From NCBI RefSeq assembly GCF_002531575.1, contig NZ_NWTI01000001.1, positions 124,001 to 188,000 on the forward strand: a DNA stretch of 64,000 nucleotides, read 5' to 3'. Source of the DNA: Bradyrhizobium sp. Y36. Lineage in GTDB: Bacteria; Pseudomonadota; Alphaproteobacteria; Rhizobiales; Xanthobacteraceae. Of this stretch, positions 1-7,266 are shown piece by piece; positions within the stretch are counted from its first letter, which is position 1, and each line of letters starts with the position of its first letter. The notes under the pieces are model-generated. The model saw nothing but the letters and a program-made list of their open reading frames with translations. It was not told the DNA's origin and did not search any database. The translations under genes and the position numbers were made by a program.

Positions 1-79
1 GCGTCGGGTCGGTTGCGAGAGGATATAGGGATTGGCGCGGCGAAGTCGAATTCCCCGAGGATACGCGCGATTCCTCCTC

Positions 80-165
80 GTCATCGCGAGGAGCCCTTGC
101 GACGAAGCGATCCAGACTGTTTCCGCGGATGCAGTCCTGGATTGCTTCGCCGCGCTCACCATGAC
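80..165. repeat. Intergenic palindromic repeat (GTCATCGCGAGGAG type)
   Basis: The left arm (GTCATCGCGAGGAGC...GAAGCGATCCAG) is matched by a degenerate right arm (CTGGATTGCTTCGCCG...ATGAC). This is the common Bradyrhizobium dispersed repeat architecture with a GTCAT...ATGAC frame. The first 199 bases of the window hold no gene that I can support apart from this element. Confidence 0.6.
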
Positions 166-199
166 GCATCCAGATATATGTGCCCGCTCGTCGCGGCGA

Positions 200-502
200 T
201 CACCGCCACAACTCGCAGGTCGCCACGCGGTTGATGTCGGCGAGGCGGCGTGCGGCATCGCCGTGCAGATCGAGGCTTTCGACCAGCGTCAGCAGGCGAC
301 GATAGGCGCCCTCGGCGATCTCGACCGGCAGCGGGGCCTCGTCAAAGGCCTCGACATAGCTGCCGACGATGCCGCTGAGCAGGCGGCACAGGCCGCGCTG
401 GGCGGGATCGTCCCGGCCGAGCGTCTCGAGCTTGTGCTGAAAGGTCTGGAAGGTCCGCAAACCGTGGTGCTGTTGCGAAAGCCACGCGTGCAGGTCGTTC
501 AT
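200..502 (-). CDS. Small conserved hypothetical protein
   Basis: This encodes a 100-residue soluble protein of unknown function. The start is well supported: AAGGAG lies six bases before the ATG. The sequence is mostly helical and polar, without a signal peptide or membrane segment. The N-terminal part (LHAWLSQQHHGLRTFQTF) is rich in Gln and His, and two cysteines (near residues 39 and 97) form no recognisable metal motif. It stands alone, between a palindromic repeat and the tRNA-Leu region, and I cannot assign a family. Codon usage looks like that of its neighbours, so it is probably a real gene. Confidence 0.65.
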   Translation of the reverse strand: MNDLHAWLSQQHHGLRTFQTFQHKLETLGRDDPAQRGLCRLLSGIVGSYVEAFDEAPLPVEIAEGAYRRLLTLVESLDLHGDAARRLADINRVATCELWR

Positions 503-624
503 ATCTGCTCCTTCGAATAACGGAAGAAGCTACCGGTTTATACAGGCGGGATGCGGGGATGGCTAGCGGTGGGGGAGAGCAGTTTTGCGGGGGCAGTCCG
601 TCTTCGCCAAGAGGCTACGCCGGA

Positions 625-722
625 CACGCTTCACCCTTCGGGCTCCGCGTGGCTCCACCGAACACGCTTCGTCTTTCGGCCCAGCGCGGCCACGCCACGC
701 GAAGCCCGAAGGGCGAAGCGTG
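625..722. repeat. Long inverted repeat abutting the 3' end of tRNA-Leu
   Basis: The arm at 625-653 (CACGCTTCACCCTTCGGG...) is inverted at 694-722 (...CCCGAAGGGCGAAGCGTG). The right arm touches the CCA end of the tRNA gene. On the minus strand it lies directly downstream of the tRNA, so it may fold in the transcript and act as a terminator or processing barrier. Confidence 0.7.
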
Positions 723-805
723 GTGCCCCTGGCCGGAATCGAACCAGCACTCCTTGCGGAACTCGATTTTGAGTCGAGCGCGTCTACCAGTTCCGCCACA
801 GGGGC
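721..805 (-). tRNA. tRNA-Leu (anticodon CAA)
   Basis: Read on the minus strand, the 85-base gene begins GCCCCTGTGGCGGAACTGG and ends CAGGGGCACCA. The seven-base acceptor arms pair and CCA is encoded. The anticodon stem CTCGA/TCGAG encloses the loop CTCAAAA, giving anticodon CAA (Leu, UUG codons). The T arm contains GGTTCGATTCC, and the long variable arm (CCGCAAGGAGT region) is typical of a class II tRNA. Confidence 0.95.
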
Positions 806-846
806 CCTCGGTCGGCCCTCGATGAGGAGCGTCGCGAAGCCGGCGG

Positions 847-874
847 ACTATAGCCATGGACAAAGCGGGGTCAA
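847..874 (-). promoter_or_regulatory. Probable sigma70-type promoter of tRNA-Leu
   Basis: On the minus strand TTGACC (869-874) and TATAGT (847-852) are separated by 16 bases. Transcription would start about 35 bases upstream of the tRNA 5' end. The position argues against the most upstream ATG (856) as the dsbB start. Confidence 0.55.
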
Positions 875-963
875 CCCGCGCCAAAGTGATCCCGGCCGTT
901 CTCGACAGCCGCATGGACCGGAGCTACAGCCTTGAGGGCGCTATCCATCGGAAAGAGGCTGCC

Positions 964-1503
964 GTGACGACCCAGAGTGCCGCCATACCTGCGTTCAAGC
1001 CGGCTGCCAGCGGCGCTGCGCTGACGGCCTCGCTGCTCGTCACGCTGATTGCGGCGGCGACCATCGCGGGCGCCTGGTTCTTCCAGCTCGTGCTGGAGAT
1101 CCTGCCCTGTCCGCTCTGCCTGGAGCAGCGCTACGCCTATTACCTCGCGATCCCGCTCGGGGCCCTGACGGCGCTTGCGGCGAGAAGCGGCGCGCCGCGG
1201 CCGCTGCTGCTGGCGGGACTCGCCATCCTCGCGCTGGCGGCGCTCGCCAATGCCGGTCTCGGCACCTACCACTCCGGCGTCGAATGGGGATTCTGGAAGG
1301 GACCGACCGATTGCACCGGTCCCGTCGTCAATCTCGGCAATGCCGGCGATCTCTTCTCGCGGCTCGACACCGTGAAGGTGGTGCGCTGCGACGAGGTGCA
1401 GTGGCGCTTTCTCGGTCTCTCGCTCGCCGGCTACAACGTGCTGATCTCGCTGCTGATGGCCGCGATCGCCGCGTGGGGATTTGCGAAGACGGCGAGAGCC
1501 TAG
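964..1503 (+). CDS. dsbB: Disulfide bond formation protein B (DsbB family)
   Basis: This is a membrane quinone reductase that re-oxidises periplasmic DsbA. From the GTG at 964 it has 179 residues and four predicted membrane helices. The first periplasmic loop carries the redox motif CPLC (Cys49, Cys52), followed by the family-typical LEQR. The second periplasmic loop has Cys117 and Cys142, the expected second pair. The GTG start is chosen because an AGAGG-like site precedes it and the family usually has 165-180 residues. In-frame ATGs at 856 and 913 would add a polar tail, and the first falls inside the tRNA promoter. A DsbA-like thioredoxin-fold protein is encoded about 5 kb downstream. Confidence 0.88.
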   Translation: MTTQSAAIPAFKPAASGAALTASLLVTLIAAATIAGAWFFQLVLEILPCPLCLEQRYAYYLAIPLGALTALAARSGAPRPLLLAGLAILALAALANAGLGTYHSGVEWGFWKGPTDCTGPVVNLGNAGDLFSRLDTVKVVRCDEVQWRFLGLSLAGYNVLISLLMAAIAAWGFAKTARA

Positions 1504-1513
1504 GCGGGCTGCC

Positions 1514-1610
1514 GTAGGGTGGGCAAAGCGCAAGCGTGCCCACGGTCTCCTGAATGATACTCCCGCAAGCAGAACGTGGGCACGGCGCTATGCGCCTTTG
1601 CCCACCCTAC
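1514..1610. repeat. Family A palindromic repeat, copy 1
   Basis: The arms are GTAGGGTGGGCAAAGCG and its complement CTTTGCCCACCCTAC, with an inner CGTGCCCACG/CGTGGGCACG pair. It lies between convergent dsbB and the AbrB-type gene and may terminate both. Further copies are at 18605-18713 and 40567-40656. Confidence 0.85.
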
Positions 1611-1642
1611 CACAGCGGCGTTCGCGACGAGAGCGCGCCTTC

Positions 1643-2728
1643 TTAATCGTCGACGTCGTCCTGCGTGCGTCCGAACAGATGCACGATCCCCGGCGTTGCG
1701 ATCGTCACGAACACGAAGCGCGACAGGTGATGAGCGCCGACGAAGATCGGGTCGATGTGCAAGGTCAGCGCCAGCGCCAGCATGGCGTCCATCGCGCCCG
1801 GCGCGAAGGCAACCACGACATCGGAGAACTTGACCTGCGTGGTCAGCGCGACGATGCCGACGAAAACGGCGGAGACGGCAATCGCGACCGTGAACGAGCC
1901 CAGCGCCGCGTTGATGTGGCCGGCGAGCGTCTTGATCCGCATCCGCGCGAAGCGGCTGCCGATCAGCGCGCCGATCCCGACCAGCGCGACGCCGCGCACC
2001 CAGTCCGGCAGACCACCCTCGACCCAGCCGCCGCCATGCAGCACGCTGGAGGCGATCATGGCGCCGAACATCCAGCTCGCCGGAAACTTGATCAGTCGCA
2101 GGAGCAGGGCCATGGCGAGCGAGGCGCCGACCAGCTCCACGAGGTCGAGCGGCGAGGCGATCGTCGTCGTCAGCGACGGCGCGGCGGAGGGCGCGACGCC
2201 CGCGATCGCCAGCACCATCGGCAGGGCGGCGGTGAGGATGATGACGCGCATGGTCTGGACCACCGCGATACCAGGCAGGTCGGCGCCGCGCTCGACCGCC
2301 AGGATCGTGATCTGCGACAGCGCGCCGGGGCTGCCGGCCAGGAAGGCCGAGGTGCGGTCCCAGCCATGGACGCGCTGGAGGTAATAGCTGGAGCCGAAGG
2401 TCGAGCAGAAGGTTGCCAGCGCAAGCAGCCCGATGGTGACGGGATAGGCGCTGACCTGCTGCAGCAGATGGCGCGAGACCACCGAGCCCAGGGAAATGCC
2501 GAGCAGCACCAGCACGGTCTGGGTCAACAGCGGCGGCAGCGCCAATTGGCGGCCGGCGATGGCGGCGATGGCGACCGCGATCATCGAGCCCGAGATCAGC
2601 CCGCCCGGAAGGCCGGCGAGGAGAAACACCAGGCCGCCGGCCGTGCCGATCACGAGCGTCTCGGCCGTGCCCAGGAGCTTGGCACGGCTCGGCCATTCGA
2701 ACGGCAGGGAGGCGACGATTTGCTTCAC
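1643..2728 (-). CDS. AbrB-type membrane protein (putative ammonia monooxygenase/transporter family)
   Basis: This is a 361-residue, highly hydrophobic protein with about ten membrane segments. The two halves resemble each other: GLPGGLISGSMI near the start and a second GASLAMALLLRLIKFPASWMFG-type segment in the middle, as in the duplicated AbrB membrane domain (Pfam AbrB, PF05145). Proteins of this family are often called 'ammonia monooxygenase' in databases, but no such activity is established, and transport or a regulatory role is more plausible. The start is a GTG preceded by AAGGCGGC. It is convergent with dsbB across the family A repeat and divergent from nothing obvious. The substrate is unknown. 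Confidence 0.8.
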   Translation of the reverse strand: MKQIVASLPFEWPSRAKLLGTAETLVIGTAGGLVFLLAGLPGGLISGSMIAVAIAAIAGRQLALPPLLTQTVLVLLGISLGSVVSRHLLQQVSAYPVTIGLLALATFCSTFGSSYYLQRVHGWDRTSAFLAGSPGALSQITILAVERGADLPGIAVVQTMRVIILTAALPMVLAIAGVAPSAAPSLTTTIASPLDLVELVGASLAMALLLRLIKFPASWMFGAMIASSVLHGGGWVEGGLPDWVRGVALVGIGALIGSRFARMRIKTLAGHINAALGSFTVAIAVSAVFVGIVALTTQVKFSDVVVAFAPGAMDAMLALALTLHIDPIFVGAHHLSRFVFVTIATPGIVHLFGRTQDDVDD

Positions 2729-2828
2729 GCCGCCTTATCGCAAATCAGCGGGAGGCGCACAATTGCAGGCTCGTCATGCCGCAATGCGCGCGCCCCCCGC
2801 CGGGGCTCTGCGAGAACCGTGTCGGAGC

Positions 2829-3113
2829 CTATTTCTTGTCGGCGGCGGGTGCGGCAGTGCCCGCCTTGGCGCTCTTGATGCACTCGGAGCGGAATTTCTT
2901 GCGCTCCTTGCCGTGCAGGCCCTCGGCGTCGGCCTGCTTGGAGCAATCGAGCGACTCGGCCGAGCGCTCCTTCGGAGCTTTCTTGTCCGCGGTCGCGGCG
3001 GCATCGGTCTTCGTATCGGTCTTGGCTGCCGGCGCGGCGGTCTGCGCGAACGCGGTGCCGGTGGCAAGCAGGGAGGCGAGGGCGACGGCGGCGAAGCGAG
3101 AGGCGAGGGTCAT
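2829..3113 (-). CDS. PsiF-like exported repeat protein
   Basis: This small exported protein has 94 residues. A clear Sec signal peptide (LASLLATGTAFA, cleavage before QTAAP) is followed by an Ala/Lys-rich linker. A single PsiF-type repeat comes next, with C...KAD-x-LHGKERKKFRSECIK, where two cysteines flank a basic helix. E. coli PsiF is induced by phosphate starvation, but its molecular role is unknown. The ATG is preceded by GAAGAG. It is divergent from the next small exported protein (3309-3791), which has a related layout of Cys-containing modules, so the two may share a promoter region. Confidence 0.75.
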   Translation of the reverse strand: MTLASRFAAVALASLLATGTAFAQTAAPAAKTDTKTDAAATADKKAPKERSAESLDCSKQADAEGLHGKERKKFRSECIKSAKAGTAAPAADKK

Positions 3114-3308
3114 GGTGTTGCACTCTTCTTGCGAGAATTGCGAAGGGTTGCGAACCTCGGCTCGCGTTGCTGAACGCGACATGAATAATCCGAACGATGC
3201 GCTCACTATATTTTGGCGGCAGATTCTTGTCGCGAATGACCGGCACGCTAGGATAGCAATGCTCATTTCACTTCCCCGTCGGGGGAAGACCAAGGAGGAG
3301 ACCCAGGG

Positions 3309-3791
3309 ATGACCATCCAATCGAAACTGCTGTGTGCGATCGCGTTGTCGGGATTTGCTGCGCTCGCGGTGTCGGCGCCGGCGCAGGCGCTGACCTCGCA
3401 GGAGTGCAGCGCGAAGTACCAGGCGGCCAAGAAGGACGGCTCGCTCGGCACCATGAAGTGGAATGACTTCCGCAAGGCCCAGTGCGGCGCGGATGCGACG
3501 CCGGCCGCTGCGCCGACGGCGGCTGCGCCCGCCGCTCCCGCCGAGCCGAAGCAGGCGAAGAAGGAGGCAGCTCCCGCTGCCGCGCCGGCCCTGCCGGCCG
3601 GCCCTGCGATCTATCCGAACGCGGTCGATCCGAAATACGCCAAGGAGCCCGCCGGCAAGGCGCGGATGCACACCTGCGTCGACCAGTACAATGCCAACAA
3701 GACCACCAACGGCAATGGCGGCCTGAAGTGGATCCAGAAGGGCGGCGGCTATTACAGCGAATGCACCAAGAAGCTGAAGGGCGCGGCCTGA
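3309..3791 (+). CDS. Small exported Cys-containing protein of unknown function
   Basis: The protein has 160 residues with a Sec signal peptide ending in APAQA. Two similar modules follow. The first, after cleavage, is SQECSAKYQAAKKDG...MKWNDFRKAQC; the second, near the C-terminus, is MHTCVDQYNANK...LKWIQKGGGYYSEC. An Ala/Pro-rich linker of about 45 residues separates them. The pattern C-x-Y-x-A-K...W...C occurs in both, so this looks like a tandem duplication of a small disulfide-bonded unit. AAGGAGGAG precedes the ATG. It probably sits in the periplasm; I do not know its role. A strong hairpin follows the stop. Confidence 0.75.
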   Translation: MTIQSKLLCAIALSGFAALAVSAPAQALTSQECSAKYQAAKKDGSLGTMKWNDFRKAQCGADATPAAAPTAAAPAAPAEPKQAKKEAAPAAAPALPAGPAIYPNAVDPKYAKEPAGKARMHTCVDQYNANKTTNGNGGLKWIQKGGGYYSECTKKLKGAA

Positions 3792-3807
3792 GCTTCGAAC
3801 TGATGCG

Positions 3808-3832
3808 ATGGCCGGAGCAACGCTCCGGCCAT
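3808..3832. terminator. Bidirectional hairpin terminator
   Basis: The perfect 11-base stem ATGGCCGGAGC/GCTCCGGCCAT encloses AAC. It sits between the converging ends of the exported protein gene (3791) and the TetR gene (3838). The T-tract is short, so termination strength is uncertain. Confidence 0.7.
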
Positions 3833-3837
3833 TTCGT

Positions 3838-4386
3838 CTAATCGAGCAATTTTTCCGCCGATTTCGCCACCAGCTGCGATCGCTTGCGCGGACCGCGCTC
3901 GACGAACAAGAGGCTCTGGCCGAAGATGAAGCAGTAGAACAGGAAGGCCTGCGCGTCGGCTTCCTCGGCCGCAAGCCCGGTGGCGCGATAGAGTTCGGCG
4001 ACGTGCTTGAGCCGCGCTTCGTCGACGCCCGCGACCGCAGATGCGGCATTCTCGTCCGAGCGGGCCCATTGCCGGATCGCGAGCTCGATCGCCATGGCTT
4101 CCGGATTGAGCCTTTCAGAATAGAGCTGGATCACCGCCTTCAGCCGTTCGCGGGGCTCCTCGCCGTCGAGGCGCGTCTGCTGCGCGATCGAGGCGGCACG
4201 GCCCTCGCGCCAGCGCTGCAGCATGGCGTCGAGCAGCGCGGCGCGGTCGGCGAAGCGGCGGTAGAAACCGCCCTTGGTGACGCCGAGATTCTTGGCGAGC
4301 ACCTCGACCCTGACCCCCTCGACTCCCGAGCGGGCGAGCTCGGCAAACCCCGCCTCGACCCAGACATCGCCCTTGCCGTCGCTCAT
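3838..4386 (-). CDS. TetR family transcriptional regulator
   Basis: The protein has 182 residues. The N-terminal helix-turn-helix spans about residues 8-55 (VEGVRVEVLAKNLGVTKGGFYRRF), with the characteristic GxFYxxF ending and a following RAALLDAML. The rest is a helical ligand-binding domain with no recognisable effector. It is divergent from a PaaI-like thioesterase gene, and the gap between them holds two nearly identical palindromes built on TGATACGGTACCGTATCA. It therefore most likely represses itself and the thioesterase. An acyl-CoA or aryl-CoA effector is an inference from the neighbour only. Confidence 0.88.
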   Translation of the reverse strand: MSDGKGDVWVEAGFAELARSGVEGVRVEVLAKNLGVTKGGFYRRFADRAALLDAMLQRWREGRAASIAQQTRLDGEEPRERLKAVIQLYSERLNPEAMAIELAIRQWARSDENAASAVAGVDEARLKHVAELYRATGLAAEEADAQAFLFYCFIFGQSLLFVERGPRKRSQLVAKSAEKLLD

Positions 4387-4406
4387 GAAGCGAGCTCTCC
4401 GATTCT

Positions 4407-4424
4407 TGATACGGTACCGTATTG
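4407..4424. promoter_or_regulatory. TetR-type operator, site 1
   Basis: TGATACGGTACCGTATTG contains the perfect 14-base palindrome ATACGGTACCGTAT. It lies just upstream of the tetR start (4386), where binding would block transcription. A second copy lies 35 bases away. Confidence 0.7.
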
Positions 4425-4441
4425 CTAACGCGGGAGCGCCC

Positions 4442-4459
4442 TGATACGCTACCGTATCA
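4442..4459. promoter_or_regulatory. TetR-type operator, site 2
   Basis: TGATACGCTACCGTATCA matches site 1 with a single change at its centre. It lies upstream of the thioesterase gene. The pair at 35-base spacing is on about the same face of the helix (three to four turns), consistent with joint control of both divergent genes. Confidence 0.7.
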
Positions 4460-4517
4460 ATTGCCGAAGGGCGCAGCCGCGCGAGTTTCCCGAGCCAGCT
4501 GCCCCAAGCCGGCCGAG

Positions 4518-4976
4518 ATGAAGGTCATGTCCGCGTTCCAGCCGAAAAATCCGGATTACCGCACCGCCGCCGCCGCGATGTTCGCCGCCCAGCCGGCGAT
4601 GGGCACGCTGGGCATTTCGATCGTCGAACTCGCCCCCGGCGCGGTCGAGCTGGCGATGCCGCATTCGGCCGCCTTCACGCAGCAGAACGGCTTCATCCAT
4701 GCCGGCATCGTCACCGCAGGTCTCGACAACGCCTGCGGCGTTGCCGCCTTCAGCCTGATGCCGCGCGAGGCCGACATCCTCACCGTCGAGTTCAAGACCA
4801 CGCTGCTCGCCCCCGCCCGCGGCGGGCGGTTCGTGTTCAAGGCCGAGGTCGTCAGGCCCGGCCGCACGCTCACCTTCTGCGAGGCCAGAGCGTTCGCCGA
4901 GCACGAGGGCAAGACGAGCCTGATCGCCACCATGACCGCGACGCTGATGGCGATGCTGCCCCGCAATGCTGCCTAG
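4518..4976 (+). CDS. PaaI-like hotdog-fold thioesterase
   Basis: The predicted acyl-CoA or aryl-CoA thioesterase has 152 residues. Family features are FTQQNGFIHAGIVTAGLDNACG (hot-dog helix with the HxG motif and a following acidic residue), then a strand LTVEFKTTLLAPARGG and a typical late strand FCEARAFAEHEGK. It is soluble and presumably cytoplasmic. The ATG at 4518 is used; a second in-frame ATG at 4527 is possible. An upstream extension would run over the second operator. It is divergent from the TetR gene and probably the regulated target. The substrate cannot be read from the sequence. Confidence 0.82.
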   Translation: MKVMSAFQPKNPDYRTAAAAMFAAQPAMGTLGISIVELAPGAVELAMPHSAAFTQQNGFIHAGIVTAGLDNACGVAAFSLMPREADILTVEFKTTLLAPARGGRFVFKAEVVRPGRTLTFCEARAFAEHEGKTSLIATMTATLMAMLPRNAA

Positions 4977-5047
4977 CGTGTGCCGCGCGCCTCTCGCGCC
5001 GGGCGGCGATTGACAAGCCTGCCGACGCATCCCTTGATGCGAAGATC

Positions 5048-5431
5048 ATGCTTGCGAGTCTCGGTGTCATCCTGCTGTGTCAATTGATCGGCGAAGCGGT
5101 CGCGCGCGGCGTCGGCCTGCCGCTGCCGGGGCCGGTGCTCGGCCTGCTGCTGCTCCTGGTGCTCCTCCTCGCCCGCGATCGTTTCGCGTTGCTCGCGCGC
5201 GGACCGCTGCGCGAGGCCGGCGTCGAAACGGCGAGCAAGGGCCTGCTGGCGCATCTGTCGCTGCTGTTCGTGCCGGCCGGCGTCGGCGTCGTGCAGGAGC
5301 TCGATCTGCTTGCGTCCCACGGCGTCGCGATCGTCCTGGTGCTCGCGCTGTCGGTGATCGTCACGCTGCTCACGACGGTGCTGACCTTCCGCCTCGTCAG
5401 CCGCCTGTTGCGGCAACAGGATGCGCGATGA
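5048..5431 (+). CDS. CidA/LrgA family membrane protein
   Basis: The protein has 127 residues and four predicted membrane helices. The family signature is visible at LPLPGPVLGLLLLLVLLL (PGPVxGL) and in the conserved SLLFVPAGVGVV. LrgA/CidA proteins were first described as holin/antiholin-like and are now linked to export or uptake of small organic acids such as pyruvate, together with LrgB. It overlaps the downstream lrgB gene by four bases (ATGA), so the two are translationally coupled. No LytTR or LysR regulator lies next to them. Confidence 0.87.
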   Translation: MLASLGVILLCQLIGEAVARGVGLPLPGPVLGLLLLLVLLLARDRFALLARGPLREAGVETASKGLLAHLSLLFVPAGVGVVQELDLLASHGVAIVLVLALSVIVTLLTTVLTFRLVSRLLRQQDAR

Positions 5432-6150
5432 AGGACGATCCGTTCTCGCTGTGGGTCTATCTCTCGCAGTCGCCGCTGCTGTGGCTGACCGTGACGCTGC
5501 TGGTCTATGCGACCACGGACGCGGTGTCGCTGGCGACGCGGCGGCATCCGCTGGCCAATCCCGTGCTGCACGCGATGTGGATCATCGGTGCGTTCCTGCT
5601 GCTGACCGGCACCTCCTACACGAGTTATTTCGCCGGCGCGCAGTTCGTGCACTTCCTGCTGGGGCCCGCCACCGTCGCGCTCGCCGTGCCGCTGTACGAG
5701 AATCGCAAGCGCGTGGTTGCCTCGATCGTGCCGATGCTGGTGGCGCTGCTGGCGGGATCTGTCACGGCCGTGGTGTCGGTGGTGCTGCTGGCCGAGCTCG
5801 CCGGCCTTCCCCGCGACGTGGTGCTGTCGCTGGCGCCGAAATCGGTCACCGCCGGCGTTGCCATGGGCATCGCCGAATCCCTGCATGCCGATCCTTCGCT
5901 GGCGGCGGTGGCGGTGATCCTCACCGGCATCATGGGCGCCATCATCGTGACACCGCTGATGAACCGCACCGGCGTCACCGATTACCGCGCGCGCGGATTT
6001 GCTGCGGGCCTTGCCGCGCATGGCATCGGGACTGCGCGCGCCTTCCAGGTCGACGAGATCGCCGGCGTCTTCTCCGGTATCGCCATGAGCCTGAACGCCT
6101 TGGTGACCTCGTTCCTGGTCCCCTTGGCGGTCACGCTGCTGGTGCGATGA
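5428..6150 (+). CDS. lrgB: LrgB family membrane protein
   Basis: The protein has 240 residues and about seven membrane segments. Conserved LrgB features are visible: LLGPATVALAVPLYENR in the middle, LAPKSVTAGVAMGIAE (the KSxTxPxA-like segment), GIMGAI, and RGFAAGLAAHGIGTARA near the C-terminus. It forms the second half of an LrgA-LrgB pair, and the ATGA overlap fixes the start. It is probably involved in small-acid transport and envelope physiology. A following gene for an exported thiol oxidoreductase lies 87 bases downstream and may or may not be co-transcribed. Confidence 0.9.
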   Translation: MKDDPFSLWVYLSQSPLLWLTVTLLVYATTDAVSLATRRHPLANPVLHAMWIIGAFLLLTGTSYTSYFAGAQFVHFLLGPATVALAVPLYENRKRVVASIVPMLVALLAGSVTAVVSVVLLAELAGLPRDVVLSLAPKSVTAGVAMGIAESLHADPSLAAVAVILTGIMGAIIVTPLMNRTGVTDYRARGFAAGLAAHGIGTARAFQVDEIAGVFSGIAMSLNALVTSFLVPLAVTLLVR

Positions 6151-6237
6151 CATTGCCGCCGGGACACTCTATATGACCAGTAACAATTCCCGGTCCCGAA
6201 CCGTATTCGGGAGGATGGGACCGAAACGGGACGAGAT

Positions 6238-6897
6238 ATGGCTGCACTTAAGGACAAGGGCTTCTTGCCGACGCGGCGCGCGGCGTTGACGCTGCTCGGG
6301 GCCGGTGCGCTTGCGGCGGGCGGCGTTAGCCTGGCGCTGGCCGCGGACGGCGATGACGAGGTGTTGACCGAAGCCAAGGTGCTGCGCGATCCCGACACGC
6401 CCGTCGCCGGCAATCCCGACGGCAACATCACCATCGTCGAATGGTCAGATTACAATTGCCCCTATTGCCGCAAGCTCGAGCCCGAGCTGCGCCAGGTCGT
6501 CCAGGACGACGGCAAGGTGCGGCTGGTGATGAAGGATTGGCCGATCCTCGGGCCGGTCTCGGTCACGGCGGCGAGAACCGCGCTCGCGGCGAAGTTCCAG
6601 GATAAGTATCATCAGGCCCATGACGCCATGATGGGCATCAGCTCGCGCCTGACCGAGCCGCGCATCAATGAATTGCTGGCGGCCGCGGGCGTCGACATGG
6701 ACCGGCTGAAGCGCGATCTTGCCGGCCATGGCAGCGACATCGATGCGCTCCTCAAGCGCAACAACGAGCAGGCCGAAGCCTTCGGCTTCCGCGGCACGCC
6801 GTCCTTCATCGTCGGCAAGTACCGCGTTCCCGGCGTGCTCAGCATGGCCGAGTTCGAGCAGGTCATCGCCGATGCCCGCAAGGCCAAGATGAACTGA
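6238..6897 (+). CDS. DsbA family thiol:disulfide oxidoreductase, exported
   Basis: The protein has 219 residues. An N-terminal TRRAALTLLGAGAL segment looks like a twin-arginine signal, ending near ALAADG. The thioredoxin-like fold begins at NITIVEWSDYNCPYCRKLE; the active site is CPYC (Cys74, Cys77). The cis-proline loop is FRGTPSFIVG near residue 182. The layout resembles the BdbD/DsbA-like group (thioredoxin_4). It probably acts in the periplasm on folding of envelope proteins, with DsbB (964-1503) a possible partner. A hairpin terminator follows the stop. Confidence 0.88.
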   Translation: MAALKDKGFLPTRRAALTLLGAGALAAGGVSLALAADGDDEVLTEAKVLRDPDTPVAGNPDGNITIVEWSDYNCPYCRKLEPELRQVVQDDGKVRLVMKDWPILGPVSVTAARTALAAKFQDKYHQAHDAMMGISSRLTEPRINELLAAAGVDMDRLKRDLAGHGSDIDALLKRNNEQAEAFGFRGTPSFIVGKYRVPGVLSMAEFEQVIADARKAKMN

Positions 6898-6926
6898 CGC
6901 GCGCAGCGTTGATCGCAGCCGACACA

Positions 6927-6959
6927 AAGGCGCCGCCGCGGAGCTCGCGACGGCGCCTT
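6927..6959. terminator. Hairpin terminator between convergent genes
   Basis: The stem AAGGCGCCG (6927-6935) pairs with CGGCGCCTT (6951-6959) around a GC-rich loop. It lies between the dsbA-like gene and the small minus-strand gene ending at 6978, and could serve both. Confidence 0.65.
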
Positions 6960-6977
6960 GTTCATGATACGGTGTCG

Positions 6978-7184
6978 TTACTTCGACGAGATCCGGACCC
7001 AATCCTTGTGCGCGCGATCGCGCAGCGCATCCCAATCCGCCTTCGCGACGTCCCAGTTCACTATGGTGCGATTGCTGGTCGCGACCTCGCCATTGGCGAC
7101 GGATGAGGTCTGCATGGAGTCGTAGACGTAGACGCCGCCGGCAAGAAGCAGCGCGCCCAAAATCATTCCAAAAAACGTCCTCAT
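6978..7184 (-). CDS. Small single-pass membrane protein
   Basis: The protein has 68 residues. An N-terminal hydrophobic segment (FFGMILGALLLAGGVYVYDS) is an uncleaved anchor or signal. The remainder is a short polar tail containing NWDVAKADWDALRDRAHKDW, which looks like a conserved amphipathic segment with three tryptophans. GAGGTT lies shortly before the ATG. I do not recognise a family; it is most likely an inner-membrane protein with a periplasmic tail. Confidence 0.6.
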   Translation of the reverse strand: MRTFFGMILGALLLAGGVYVYDSMQTSSVANGEVATSNRTIVNWDVAKADWDALRDRAHKDWVRISSK

Positions 7185-7266
7185 AGCGAACCTCCGGTGA
7201 CGCGCCGATAACGTCGGCGCGGCACGATGGTTCCGCGGCCATGCGGCGCATCTAAGGACAGGTCGT

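Noticed and set aside
1481..2878. A 465-residue plus-strand open frame opposite the AbrB-type gene
   Set aside because: It reads as Arg/His/Asp/Gln-rich sequence without hydrophobic core, typical of the antisense frame of a GC-rich gene; the membrane protein on the other strand is the real gene.
5048..6150. The LrgA-LrgB pair as phage holin genes
   Set aside because: No endolysin or phage genes are nearby; the pair is a bacterial chromosomal family.
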